Shown here one piece after another: positions 6,915 through 14,174 of a stretch of DNA of 19,870 bases (positions are counted from its first letter, which is position 1; each line of letters opens with the position of its first letter). The stretch is from CAZCZR01 sp964503455. Lineage in GTDB: Bacteria > Bacillota > Clostridia > UBA1381. The notes below the pieces were generated by a model that searched no databases, was not told where the DNA came from, and saw only the letters and a list, made by a program, of their open reading frames with translations. The translations under genes and the position numbers were made by a program. Location of the stretch: NCBI GenBank assembly GCA_964503455.1, contig CAZCZR010000031.1, positions 1 through 19,870 of the forward strand, given 5' to 3'.

Positions 6915-7032
6915 AGTTCGTTGGTAGACACACAAAAGGCAAACGTCCGCGCAAGGCGAAGGCTTTTCGGGGACAGGTTACTGACGGAGAGTACGCGCCG
7001 GCGTATTTTCCGAGAAAGGTGGATTTCGACCA
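6915..7032 (+). promoter_or_regulatory. structured 5' leader of the SLH-NlpC/P60 gene
   Basis: Two hairpins are evident. The first is GTCC/GGAC (6945-6948 with 6971-6974) enclosing CGAA/TTCG (6957-6960 with 6966-6969). The second is a continuous 12-bp stem (6985-6996 with 7001-7012, three G-U pairs) capped by a GCCG loop and ending just before the AAAGGTGG ribosome site (7015-7022). No T run follows, so it is not a terminator. Cell-wall hydrolase genes in Firmicutes are often under c-di-AMP riboswitch control, but the conserved ydaO/yuaA core is not recognisable here. Confidence 0.45.
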
Positions 7033-8349
7033 TTGGTTAAGCAAATCAAAAGGATTGCGGCGGTCATAGCCGCTGCTGCGGCATTCGCGTCATGCGGCGT
7101 GTATGCTCAAGCGGCTCAGCTGAGCGATTGGGTTGTATCGGAATATCAAGAGGCAAGCGCAGCGCAGCTTCTTCCGTACTCGATCGTGGCGAACAGCCTG
7201 CAGGGGAATATAACCCGTGAACAGTGCTGTGAGCTTGCCGTCAATCTTTACAAGAGACTTACAGATGATGAACTGATAACCCCTTCCGTATCTCCGTTTA
7301 CGGATGCGGAAAGCGTACCCGTTATGCAGGCGTACTATTACGGAATAGTATCGGGTACATCCGAGACGACATTCAGTCCGGAAAAGCTTGTAACAAGAGA
7401 AGAATTTGCAAAAATGCTCATAAACACGCTCAATGTCGCGGAGGTCAGCCTTGATTTCGCGACAGAAGAGACCGCCGCGGTGATAGACAAGTACACCGAC
7501 GGCTCCACGGTAAGCTATTGGGCGACGGCTCCTCTTGCCACAGCCATTCATTACGGCTTTATGAACGGCATGACGGAGACGACCTTAAATCCTCTTGACT
7601 ATACGACAAGAGAACAGGCGATAGCAAGCGTAAACAGGGCGTATAATGAATTTAAGCCCGAACAGATCACGATGGATGTTCCGACGGTGACATCGCCATC
7701 GGATAACAGCCTAATAGAAGGCGGGGACTTTGTTGTATCGTGGACGCCTATGTCCAACGCGGTACGCTATAGAGTCCTTATCAAAACCGACGACGGAAAA
7801 TTCGTTCTCACAGATGATACTACAGAGACCTCGATAAATATACTTACAGGCTCGATAAAAAGCGGAGTAAAATATTCCGTTTACATCGCGGGCATAACTG
7901 CCGACGAACTATTGGTATTCAGTATGCCCGTAAGCTTTACATACACAGACCCCTCGAAGCCGGTAGCGGTATCAAACGCCAAGGTCGACGCGGTTCTGGA
8001 TGAAGCTGCCAAGTATTTGGGTGTTCCGTATGTGTACGGAGGATCCACCCCATCGGGATTTGACTGTTCCGGTTTCACGAGCTATGTGTTCAAGAAAAAC
8101 GGCATAACGCTTTCGCGCTCGTCCAAATCGCAGTACGCGAATGACGGCGTATATGTAAAGAAGAGCGATCTTCAGCCGGGCGACTTAGTATTCTTCGGAA
8201 CCAACGGCACAGTCGGTCATGTGGGCATTTACGTGGGAGACGGCATGATGATCCATTCGCCGCATACGGGCGATGTGGTCAAGTATACGTCCATTAATTC
8301 AAGCTATTACACCAAAAATTACATCGGCGCAAAGAGAGTGCTGCAGTAA
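7033..8349 (+). CDS. SLH-domain NlpC/P60 cell-wall endopeptidase
   Basis: A secreted 438-residue modular protein. The signal peptide spans about 1-28, with a likely cut near AQA-A. Three SLH-type wall-binding repeats follow at about 30-77, 88-135 and 153-205, the second and third with clear T-R-E-E-F / T-R-E-Q motifs. A fibronectin-III-like beta domain lies at about 212-305 and a C-terminal NlpC/P60 domain at about 317-438. Its catalytic cysteine is C345 (FDCSGF) and its histidine H396 (GHVGIYVGDG), with H408 as the likely third residue. The protein should bind secondary wall polymer and cut peptide stems of peptidoglycan. The start is probably the TTG at 7033, because AAAGGTGG lies 10 nt upstream, a proper signal peptide follows, and no in-frame ATG precedes the hydrophobic core. 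A lipoprotein reading (cysteine at 21) is less likely because FASC is a poor lipobox. Confidence 0.92.
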   Translation: MVKQIKRIAAVIAAAAAFASCGVYAQAAQLSDWVVSEYQEASAAQLLPYSIVANSLQGNITREQCCELAVNLYKRLTDDELITPSVSPFTDAESVPVMQAYYYGIVSGTSETTFSPEKLVTREEFAKMLINTLNVAEVSLDFATEETAAVIDKYTDGSTVSYWATAPLATAIHYGFMNGMTETTLNPLDYTTREQAIASVNRAYNEFKPEQITMDVPTVTSPSDNSLIEGGDFVVSWTPMSNAVRYRVLIKTDDGKFVLTDDTTETSINILTGSIKSGVKYSVYIAGITADELLVFSMPVSFTYTDPSKPVAVSNAKVDAVLDEAAKYLGVPYVYGGSTPSGFDCSGFTSYVFKKNGITLSRSSKSQYANDGVYVKKSDLQPGDLVFFGTNGTVGHVGIYVGDGMMIHSPHTGDVVKYTSINSSYYTKNYIGAKRVLQ

Positions 8350-8382
8350 TAGCCTTAAAAACAGTTTATCAGTCAAGTACGA

Positions 8383-8421
8383 AAAAAGCGGCTGTCACGC
8401 TCATGTGATATGCCGCTTTTT
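8383..8421. terminator. bidirectional terminator between the NlpC/P60 gene and ilvD
   Basis: AAAAAGCGGC (8383-8392) pairs with GCCGCTTTTT (8412-8421), with an inner TCAC/GTGA pairing. A tracts on one side and T tracts on the other let it serve both the plus-strand NlpC/P60 gene and the convergent minus-strand ilvD operon. Confidence 0.85.
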
Positions 8422-8452
8422 CTGTTGTATATGGGATACTGTGTTTGCCCGA

Positions 8453-10117
8453 TCAATCCTCAAGCATTACGGCTCCCTGCATAGCGGAGGAAACCATCTT
8501 GGAGTATCTTCTGAGATAACCCGTCTTTACCTTAGGCTCGTTGGGCGTCCAGCCCTTTTTGCGCGAAGCCATTTCCTCATCGGACACCTTCACGTTCAGT
8601 ATGCCCTTTTCGATGTCTATCTCTATTATATCGCCGTCTTTTACAAAAGCGATGGGACCGCCTTCCATAGCTTCGGGAGATACATGACCTATAGCGGCGC
8701 CGCGTGTCGCGCCGGAGAAACGTCCGTCGGTTATGAGCGCCACATCCTTGTCAAGACCCATGCCGCAGATAGCGGAGGTGGGCGAGAGCATCTCTCTCAT
8801 TCCGGGGCCGCCCTTTGGACCCTCGTATCTTATAACTACCACATCGCCCTTGACGATCTTTCCCTTATATATAGCGTCGATAGCGTCCTCCTCCGAGTCG
8901 AACACTCTTGCGGGGCCTTCATGCCGGAGCATTTCCTTTGCGACGGCGCTTCTCTTTACGACCGAGCCGTCAATGGCAAGATTGCCCTTCAATACGGCTA
9001 TGCCGCCCGTCTGCGAATAAGGATCGGAGATAGGTCTTATGACATCGTAGTCCTTCACCTCGTGACCCTTTATATTTTCAGCCATTGTCCTGCCTGTTGC
9101 GGTAATAATGTCAAGCTTCAGCAGATTCTTCTTTGAAAGCTCGTTCATAACGGCATACACGCCGCCAGCGGCGTACAGATCCTGCACATGATGCTTGCCG
9201 GCGGGAGCCAGATGGCACAGATTCGGTGTTTCCGCGCTGATCTCGTTGGCGTAGTCAAGAGTGATCGGCGCCTTTGCCTCGTGCGCGATAGCCGGAAGGT
9301 GGAGCATGGAGTTTGTCGAGCAGCCAAGAGCCATATCGACTCTCAAAGCGTTATAGAAAGCGTCGGGAGTCATAATGTCGCGCGGCTTGATGTCCTTTTC
9401 CAAAAGCTCCATTATCTTCATGCCGGTTTCTTTTGCAAGACGTATCCTTTCCGAGTAAACAGCCGGTATAGTTCCGTTGCCGGGAAGCGCCATGCCGAGA
9501 ACCTCCGTCAGACAATTCATCGAGTTGGCGGTAAACATACCGGAGCAGGAACCGCATGAGGGACAAGCCGCGTTTTCAAGATTCAAAAGCTCCTCCTCGT
9601 CTATGGTGCCCGCCTTGAAAGCGCCCACGGCCTCGAAGGTGGTGTTCAGGTCGCGGTATTCGCCCTTGTAGTTAAGGGACAGCATAGGACCGCCCGAAAC
9701 TATGATCGCGGGCTTGTTAAGACGCGCCGCCGCTATAAGCATACCGGGGACGATCTTGTCGCAGTTGGGTATCAGAACGAGGGCGTCGAAGCCGTGAGCC
9801 ATAGTCATTGCCTCTATGGAGTCGGCTATAAGGTCGCGGGTAACAAGAGAATACTTCATTCCGATATGACCCATCGCGATACCGTCGCACACGCCTATGG
9901 ACGGGAACTCTATCGGCGTGCCGCCCGCGATGCGTACTCCGGCTTTTACGGCCTCGGCTATTTTGTCAAGGTTTATATGACCGGGGATGATCTCGTTTTT
10001 CGAGCTTACCACGCCTATAAGCGGACGCTTTATCTCCTCGTCCGTAAAACCCGCCGCCTTGAAAAGCGAACGGTGCGGCGTTTTTTCCACGCCCTTTTTT
10101 ACCAAATCACTGTACAT
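8453..10117 (-). CDS. ilvD: dihydroxy-acid dehydratase
   Basis: Converts dihydroxy-isovalerate and dihydroxy-methylvalerate to the 2-keto acids in valine, leucine and isoleucine synthesis. The 554 residues are full length. Conserved segments include IPNCDKIVPGM with C119, CPSCGSCSGMFTANSMNCL with C185, C188 and C191, and GRFSGATRG near the C-terminus. A further cysteine, C77, lies in GVCDG. Residues about 41-50 read NEIIPGHINL, without the cysteine found there in plant-type [2Fe-2S] enzymes, so the cluster type cannot be fixed by eye. The start has GGAGGT at 10131-10126 (minus strand). It lies 54 nt after the CvpA-family gene with no terminator between, so it is probably the last gene of the truA operon. 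No other ilv or leu genes are in the window. Confidence 0.97.
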   Translation of the reverse strand: MYSDLVKKGVEKTPHRSLFKAAGFTDEEIKRPLIGVVSSKNEIIPGHINLDKIAEAVKAGVRIAGGTPIEFPSIGVCDGIAMGHIGMKYSLVTRDLIADSIEAMTMAHGFDALVLIPNCDKIVPGMLIAAARLNKPAIIVSGGPMLSLNYKGEYRDLNTTFEAVGAFKAGTIDEEELLNLENAACPSCGSCSGMFTANSMNCLTEVLGMALPGNGTIPAVYSERIRLAKETGMKIMELLEKDIKPRDIMTPDAFYNALRVDMALGCSTNSMLHLPAIAHEAKAPITLDYANEISAETPNLCHLAPAGKHHVQDLYAAGGVYAVMNELSKKNLLKLDIITATGRTMAENIKGHEVKDYDVIRPISDPYSQTGGIAVLKGNLAIDGSVVKRSAVAKEMLRHEGPARVFDSEEDAIDAIYKGKIVKGDVVVIRYEGPKGGPGMREMLSPTSAICGMGLDKDVALITDGRFSGATRGAAIGHVSPEAMEGGPIAFVKDGDIIEIDIEKGILNVKVSDEEMASRKKGWTPNEPKVKTGYLRRYSKMVSSAMQGAVMLED

Positions 10118-10171
10118 AATATTTGACCTCCTAAAGATTATTTTGCAATTTTTTATGCTTTGGCGCCCGCC

Positions 10172-10687
10172 CTAAAACAGGCTTAAAAGCACCGACCCTT
10201 CGGTTAAAACCGACAGAGCGTCTATATTGAAGTATAACGCTGTTTTTACCGCCATAAGAAGTATACAGCTTATCAGAATACCGTTTGCCGCGCCGAGCGC
10301 CGCGCCCAAAAGCCGGTTGGCGCTGTTTATCGCCGGAAGCTTCGCCGCGGAGTCGAGCAGCTTGTACGCTATGAAAAACAGCGGACGGATAATGATAAAC
10401 AGTCCGATAAAGGATATTCCCTTTAAGACCGACGTCGTGACATTCACGGCGACGGCGTCGGCATTGAAAGCCGCGCCCGCGTTTATTGACGTATATATCC
10501 TGTCGTATATATCATGGGCAAAAGCGGTGGTGGACAGCCTGTCCGCCACGGGGCGCAGAAGCATACACACGACTAAAACGCAGCCCCACCGCGCAACGGA
10601 AAGATACACCGACCTCACAAGTCCGCGCTTTATTCCGATAAGCGTGCATAAAAGCACAATCCCGATCAGTATCAGATCAAAACACAT
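10172..10687 (-). CDS. CvpA-family integral membrane protein
   Basis: A 171-residue hydrophobic protein with about four membrane segments (roughly 4-22, 33-46, 88-110 and 140-160). The N-terminal pattern, a hydrophobic helix followed by GIKRGLVRSVYLSVARWG, and the glycine-rich NRLLGAALGAANGIL segment near 126-140 are hallmarks of the CvpA family. Family members are linked to colicin V export in E. coli and more generally to envelope homeostasis; the molecular role is not known. It starts 4 nt after the DUF5711-like gene stop, with an AAAGG ribosome site inside that gene, which suggests translational coupling. Pairing with a second membrane protein of unknown function suggests that they act together at the membrane; this is inference. 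Confidence 0.8.
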   Translation of the reverse strand: MCFDLILIGIVLLCTLIGIKRGLVRSVYLSVARWGCVLVVCMLLRPVADRLSTTAFAHDIYDRIYTSINAGAAFNADAVAVNVTTSVLKGISFIGLFIIIRPLFFIAYKLLDSAAKLPAINSANRLLGAALGAANGILISCILLMAVKTALYFNIDALSVLTEGSVLLSLF

Positions 10688-10691
10688 AAAA

Positions 10692-12194
10692 TCATACCTT
10701 TATAAATTCAAGACTGTTCCCGTATATGATCAGCACGCCGCCGCTGTCTGTCACTACCAGACCGTGTATATCCATCGACGCGGTAAACTGATGCATTTCA
10801 TTGGCGTTGATTTTTCCGCATATGACCGAGCGTCCGGCATTGTAAACGAAGTTGGTGCCGTTGACGTCCATATAGTCGGGAATATCCGCCGCTTTTTGCG
10901 TAAAGCGCTTCTTGCCCGAGGAGGAGTAGTAGTCGATGACGGCGGAGTTGTTGTCGTCTATGAGTATAAGGCGGTTGCCCGATTCATCGGTGGCGGTATG
11001 GACAGGCGTCAGACCGTCGTATGTTATGTCCCAGAGAATACGTCCGCGAGTCGATATGCCCGCGATACGGTTGTCCGAGGTGACGTTCAGAGTTTCGCCG
11101 GTGAAATTCAGATCGAATACAACGCTGTCCTCAAATTCCGACGAGAAGTAGCTTTCCGTTTCCTTGGTGCTGAACATAAGCACCGTGGAGATGATCTTGG
11201 TATCGGCCTTTAAAAGCGACACTGCCACGCGCCTTGACGAGGCAGATATATCCGCCGAAAGTATTGTGTCGGAGCCGGAATTCCACGCGAATATTTCCTC
11301 GCCGCCGCGGTTGTATACGACAACGGCGCCCTTGTAATAATCCTTTTCCTCTATGACTATCACATCGCCGTTTGCCGAAACGTTGGCGGATATGATATTG
11401 TTTTTGGTTTCTATAGAGTATATGAGCTTTTCGCGGTTGTAAAGGCACAGCTTGCGGCTGCCCTTGTCGGCAAGCATTATATAGTTGCCCTCCGATTTAA
11501 GGATCGGGTTTACTATGACGGTATCCTTTTCCCATACGGTGCCGCTGTCCTCGGAAAGAAAACACAGGTAATTCTGCTTGGCGGCGAGTATGCCGTTTCT
11601 GTATTTGCTGTACGAGGCGTCGGCGGCGCCCTCAAAGGGCATTGTGCGGCTGTTTTCGGTCACGGGATCAAAGGTGGGCTGCGCGATGGGAATCTCGGCG
11701 CTGTCAGGCTTGAAAAGACTCACCGCGTAATTGCGCCACTCCGCCACCGGCCCTGACTTGATGCTCACAAAATACAGCACCAGCGCGCACAGCGCTATTG
11801 ACGAAAGCACTATGATTATCCGTATAAGCACAGCGCCGTCGTCATCATCATACTCGTCGTACTCGTCGTATTCGTCATACTCATCGTACTCATCGTCCCC
11901 GTCATATTCGTCGGGAAAATATTCGCCGCCATCAGGCACATCCTCGGCAGATTCCTGTCCGGCTGCGGCGAAGCGCTCCGGCACGTCATCGTCATCGGCG
12001 CGAGGCGCATCGGCTTCGGATTCGGCTTCGGAGGCGCTTTGCGCATCTTCGTTTTCGCAAACGCCCTCTCCGTCCGCATCGGATTCGGAGGCTTCCGGCT
12101 CCGCGGCTTTTGCGGACTCCTCATCGGCGGTATCGTCGGCGAAGTAGTCTATAAAATCATTGTTATCGTTGTTCTCGTTCATTTTATTATCCAT
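10692..12194 (-). CDS. DUF5711-like membrane protein with acidic cytoplasmic tail
   Basis: A 500-residue protein with three parts. The N-terminus (about 1-118) is extremely acidic, low complexity and probably disordered, and includes five consecutive DEY units at 101-115. One membrane helix follows at about 121-144. The extracellular part (about 150-500) consists of repeated beta-strand blades reading like a seven- or eight-bladed propeller (alternating NYIMLADKGSRKLCLYN-type strands). This matches the DUF5711 family of Clostridia, whose function is unknown. I place the start at the ATG at 12194, 10 nt after the truA stop; a second ATG at 12182 is equally possible because neither has a close ribosome site. 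A longer in-frame extension exists but would lie within truA. It is coupled to the CvpA-family gene, which begins 4 nt after its stop. Confidence 0.75.
   Translation of the reverse strand: MDNKMNENNDNNDFIDYFADDTADEESAKAAEPEASESDADGEGVCENEDAQSASEAESEADAPRADDDDVPERFAAAGQESAEDVPDGGEYFPDEYDGDDEYDEYDEYDEYDEYDDDDGAVLIRIIIVLSSIALCALVLYFVSIKSGPVAEWRNYAVSLFKPDSAEIPIAQPTFDPVTENSRTMPFEGAADASYSKYRNGILAAKQNYLCFLSEDSGTVWEKDTVIVNPILKSEGNYIMLADKGSRKLCLYNREKLIYSIETKNNIISANVSANGDVIVIEEKDYYKGAVVVYNRGGEEIFAWNSGSDTILSADISASSRRVAVSLLKADTKIISTVLMFSTKETESYFSSEFEDSVVFDLNFTGETLNVTSDNRIAGISTRGRILWDITYDGLTPVHTATDESGNRLILIDDNNSAVIDYYSSSGKKRFTQKAADIPDYMDVNGTNFVYNAGRSVICGKINANEMHQFTASMDIHGLVVTDSGGVLIIYGNSLEFIKV
11850..11894 (-). 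repeat. 9-bp tandem repeat encoding Asp-Glu-Tyr
   Basis: Five in-frame 9-bp units, read on the minus strand as GA(C/T)-GA(G/T)-TA(C/T) type codons, encode DEY five times just before the membrane helix of the DUF5711-like protein. Units differ at third codon positions, so the repeat is partly diverged. Slippage here would change the protein by whole DEY units without a frameshift. Confidence 0.85.
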
Positions 12195-12204
12195 ATCATT
12201 AAAA

Positions 12205-12939
12205 TCAGTAAAAGACCTCAGCCAGAAACAACCCCTGCGGAGGAGCCGTAATACCGGCGCGTGTGCGGTCGCGCGAGGCGATAATGTCAGCCATGTCATC
12301 GGGACAGAGCCTGCCCTGACCGGCGAAAACAAGAGTGCCCGCTATGATGCGTACCATATTGTATAAAAACCCGTTCCCCGTTACGGAAACGGTGATAATA
12401 TCCCCGTCCTTTTCCACATTGAGAGCGTATATCGTGCGCACTGTGGTTTTGACCGTAAAGCCTGCCGAGCAGAAGCCGGCAAAGTCATGCTCGCCCGTAA
12501 AAGCCTTTGCCGCTGAGCGCATTTTCTCAACGTCAAGCCGCCCTCTGACCTGCCATGCGTATCTGCGCAAAAACGCGTCGGGGAGATCCGAGTTTAAGAT
12601 TTTGTATATATACGTTTTGCCCTTCGCGTTTTTTGAAGCGTCAAACTCCGGCGGCATTTCCTCCGCGAAAAGACATACTATATCCGGAGGGAGCTTGGAG
12701 TTTATGGCATACGGCAGTCTGCCGCAGGGTATGCGCGTTTGGGAGCGAAAGCTTGCCGGATAGCGCAGAGCGTGAACGCCCGCGTCGGTGCGGCCCGCGC
12801 CCTTAAGGGTGATATTTTCGCCCGTTACCGCGCGCACGGCATTTTGCACGGTCTCCTGCACCGTAACGCCGTTTTTCTGTATCTGCCAGCCGTGATACGC
12901 CCCGCCGTCATACTGAAGAATTATCTTGAAATTTCTCAT
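12205..12939 (-). CDS. truA: tRNA pseudouridine(38-40) synthase
   Basis: Converts uridines 38-40 in the anticodon stem-loop of tRNAs to pseudouridine. The product is 244 residues, the normal length. It begins MRNFKIILQYDGGAYHGW, the standard TruA start. The catalytic aspartate is D52 in GAGRTDAGVHA, and the C-terminal FLYNMVRIIAGTL segment is present. I chose the ATG at 12939 on that family alignment. Upstream ATGs exist but overlap the promoter. There is no Shine-Dalgarno sequence, and the -10 box ends only 7 nt before the ATG, so the message is probably leaderless. It is the first gene of the minus-strand group truA - DUF5711-like - cvpA-like - ilvD. In many Firmicutes truA follows ecfT in the same direction; here it is divergent from the ecf genes. 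Confidence 0.95.
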   Translation of the reverse strand: MRNFKIILQYDGGAYHGWQIQKNGVTVQETVQNAVRAVTGENITLKGAGRTDAGVHALRYPASFRSQTRIPCGRLPYAINSKLPPDIVCLFAEEMPPEFDASKNAKGKTYIYKILNSDLPDAFLRRYAWQVRGRLDVEKMRSAAKAFTGEHDFAGFCSAGFTVKTTVRTIYALNVEKDGDIITVSVTGNGFLYNMVRIIAGTLVFAGQGRLCPDDMADIIASRDRTRAGITAPPQGLFLAEVFY

Positions 12940-12946
12940 AGTATAC

Positions 12947-12975
12947 ATTATAGCATACAATATCTTAAATAGCAA
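12947..12975 (-). promoter_or_regulatory. promoter of truA operon, leaderless arrangement
   Basis: On the minus strand TTGCTA (12975-12970), a 17-base spacer and TATAAT (12952-12947, preceded by TATGC as in extended -10 elements). Only 7 nt separate the -10 box from the truA ATG, so the expected start site coincides with the A of the start codon. Confidence 0.65.
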
Positions 12976-13176
12976 TTGTTTTTTTGCAAAAATTTTTAGG
13001 GGCGCCTTAAAAACCTTCCGGCGCACGTCAAACTGCGCGGCTGATGGCGTATCACGCGTTAAAAAATTGAAGCACGCAAGTATTTACGAGGCTTTTTTAC
13101 CTTGAATACGGCATTATTTGTATAAATTGTCAAGTACCGTTATGTTTTCGGACACGCCCTTTAGTTAAAAAAACAC
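12976..13176. other. intergenic stretch without recognised genes
   Basis: Between the divergent truA and methyltransferase promoters lie about 200 bases in which I find no convincing ORF, no strong dyad and no terminator. Apparent ORFs crossing it have neither a ribosome site nor recognisable products. Confidence 0.5.
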
Positions 13177-13205
13177 TTGACGGTTGGCGAAATTTGGTAT
13201 ACAAT
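13177..13205 (+). promoter_or_regulatory. promoter of the methyltransferase-ecf-rho operon
   Basis: TTGACG (13177-13182), a 17-base spacer and TACAAT (13200-13205). The start site near 13212 gives a leader of about 46 nt, with an AAAGGAG ribosome site before the ATG at 13258. Confidence 0.7.
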
Positions 13206-13257
13206 ATAATATAAGCATCAATATGTGCTGCAAACATATCAAAAAAGGAGCAAAGCT

Positions 13258-14172
13258 ATGTGGACAGCCGACAAATGGACGGATTACCGTCTGCTTGACT
13301 GCGAGTCGGGCGAAAAGCTGGAATACTGGGGCAGATACCTTCTGCGCCGCCCCGAGCCGCAGGCGGTATGGCGGGGAAGAACCTCCGCAATGTGGGAAAA
13401 GGCGGACGCATGGTATCACCGCTCCCCAAAGGGCGGCGGCAGCTGGGAATATATAAAAAAGCTGCCGGATAAATGGAATATAAAATACAAGGACCTCACC
13501 TTTGTGATAAAGCCGATGGGCTTCAAGCATACGGGACTGTTTCCCGAACAGGCGGTCAACTGGGACTGGTTTTCGGCTGTTATAAAAAGAGCAAGGGCGG
13601 CTCGCCCCGAAAGACCTGTGCGTATACTCAATCTGTTCGCCTACACCGGCGGAGCCACGGCTGCGGCGCTTGCGGCGGGAGCGGAGGTATGCCACGTGGA
13701 CGCGTCAAAGGGCATGGTCGCTCAGGCAAAGGAAAACGTCCTTGCGTCGGGACTTTCGGACAGGCCCGTAAGATATATAGTCGATGATGTGAAAAAATTC
13801 GTCGCCCGCGAGGGCAGGCGCGCCAGACAGTACGACGCCGTTATAATGGATCCGCCGTCTTACGGAAGAGGCCCTTCCGGAGAGCTTTGGAAGATCGAGG
13901 ACGAGCTGTATCCTCTCATTGAGGACTGCATGAAAATACTTTCCAAAAAACCGCTTTTCTTTCTGATAAATTCCTACACAACAGGGCTTTCGCCCGCGAT
14001 AATGAAAATAATAACGGAACGGACGCTGACAGCGCGTTTCGGCGGAAGCGCCGAGTGCGATGAGATAGGCATACCCGTCTCGGACTCCGATCTTGTTTTG
14101 CCGTGCGGAATATCCGCGAGGTGGATGAGCGGGGACGCGATCCGGTTTCTTTCAGGGTACGGAGAGGATTAA
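13258..14172 (+). CDS. class I SAM-dependent RNA methyltransferase, RlmI-like
   Basis: A 304-residue Rossmann-fold methyltransferase. The SAM-binding motif I is NLFAYTGGATAAAL at about 125-138, with an acidic residue (D148) ending the next strand. Motif IV is DPPSYGRG at 198-205. This DPPSY.RG pattern and the sequence around GLFPEQAVNWDW resemble the RlmI/RlmK-type family (Methyltrans_SAM) that modifies 23S rRNA. The enzyme lacks the N-terminal PUA domain of RlmI, and I do not see the paired-cysteine arrangement of m5C enzymes, so target base and position are not predictable. The start ATG at 13258 is preceded by AAAGGAG. It leads an operon with ecfA1, ecfA2, ecfT and rho; ecfA1 begins 2 nt after its stop. 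Confidence 0.8.
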   Translation: MWTADKWTDYRLLDCESGEKLEYWGRYLLRRPEPQAVWRGRTSAMWEKADAWYHRSPKGGGSWEYIKKLPDKWNIKYKDLTFVIKPMGFKHTGLFPEQAVNWDWFSAVIKRARAARPERPVRILNLFAYTGGATAAALAAGAEVCHVDASKGMVAQAKENVLASGLSDRPVRYIVDDVKKFVAREGRRARQYDAVIMDPPSYGRGPSGELWKIEDELYPLIEDCMKILSKKPLFFLINSYTTGLSPAIMKIITERTLTARFGGSAECDEIGIPVSDSDLVLPCGISARWMSGDAIRFLSGYGED

Positions 14173-14174
14173 CA

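Noticed and set aside
6915..7032. c-di-AMP (ydaO/yuaA), c-di-GMP or glycine riboswitch before the SLH-NlpC/P60 gene
   Set aside because: Isolated resemblances (GGCAAAC, GCGAAGG, GGACAG) are present, but the order and pairing of the conserved core elements do not fit any of these classes, so only a generic structured leader is reported.
8273..9136. Plus-strand open frame of 287 codons across the 3' half of ilvD
   Set aside because: It is antisense to the conserved ilvD gene, starts inside the NlpC/P60 gene, has no ribosome site and gives no recognisable protein. It reflects codon bias of ilvD.
10227..11213. Plus-strand open frame of 328 codons over the CvpA and DUF5711-like genes
   Set aside because: The minus-strand genes have membrane topology, tight spacing and family signatures; the plus frame has none of these and no start signals.
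11850..11894. Possible CRISPR array from short direct repeats
   Set aside because: The units are contiguous 9-bp in-frame codon repeats with no spacers and no cas genes nearby.
11731..12147. Plus-strand open frame with serine-tyrosine repeats
   Set aside because: It is the complement of the DEY repeat and acidic tail of the DUF5711-like gene. Repeat translation in the opposite frame explains it.
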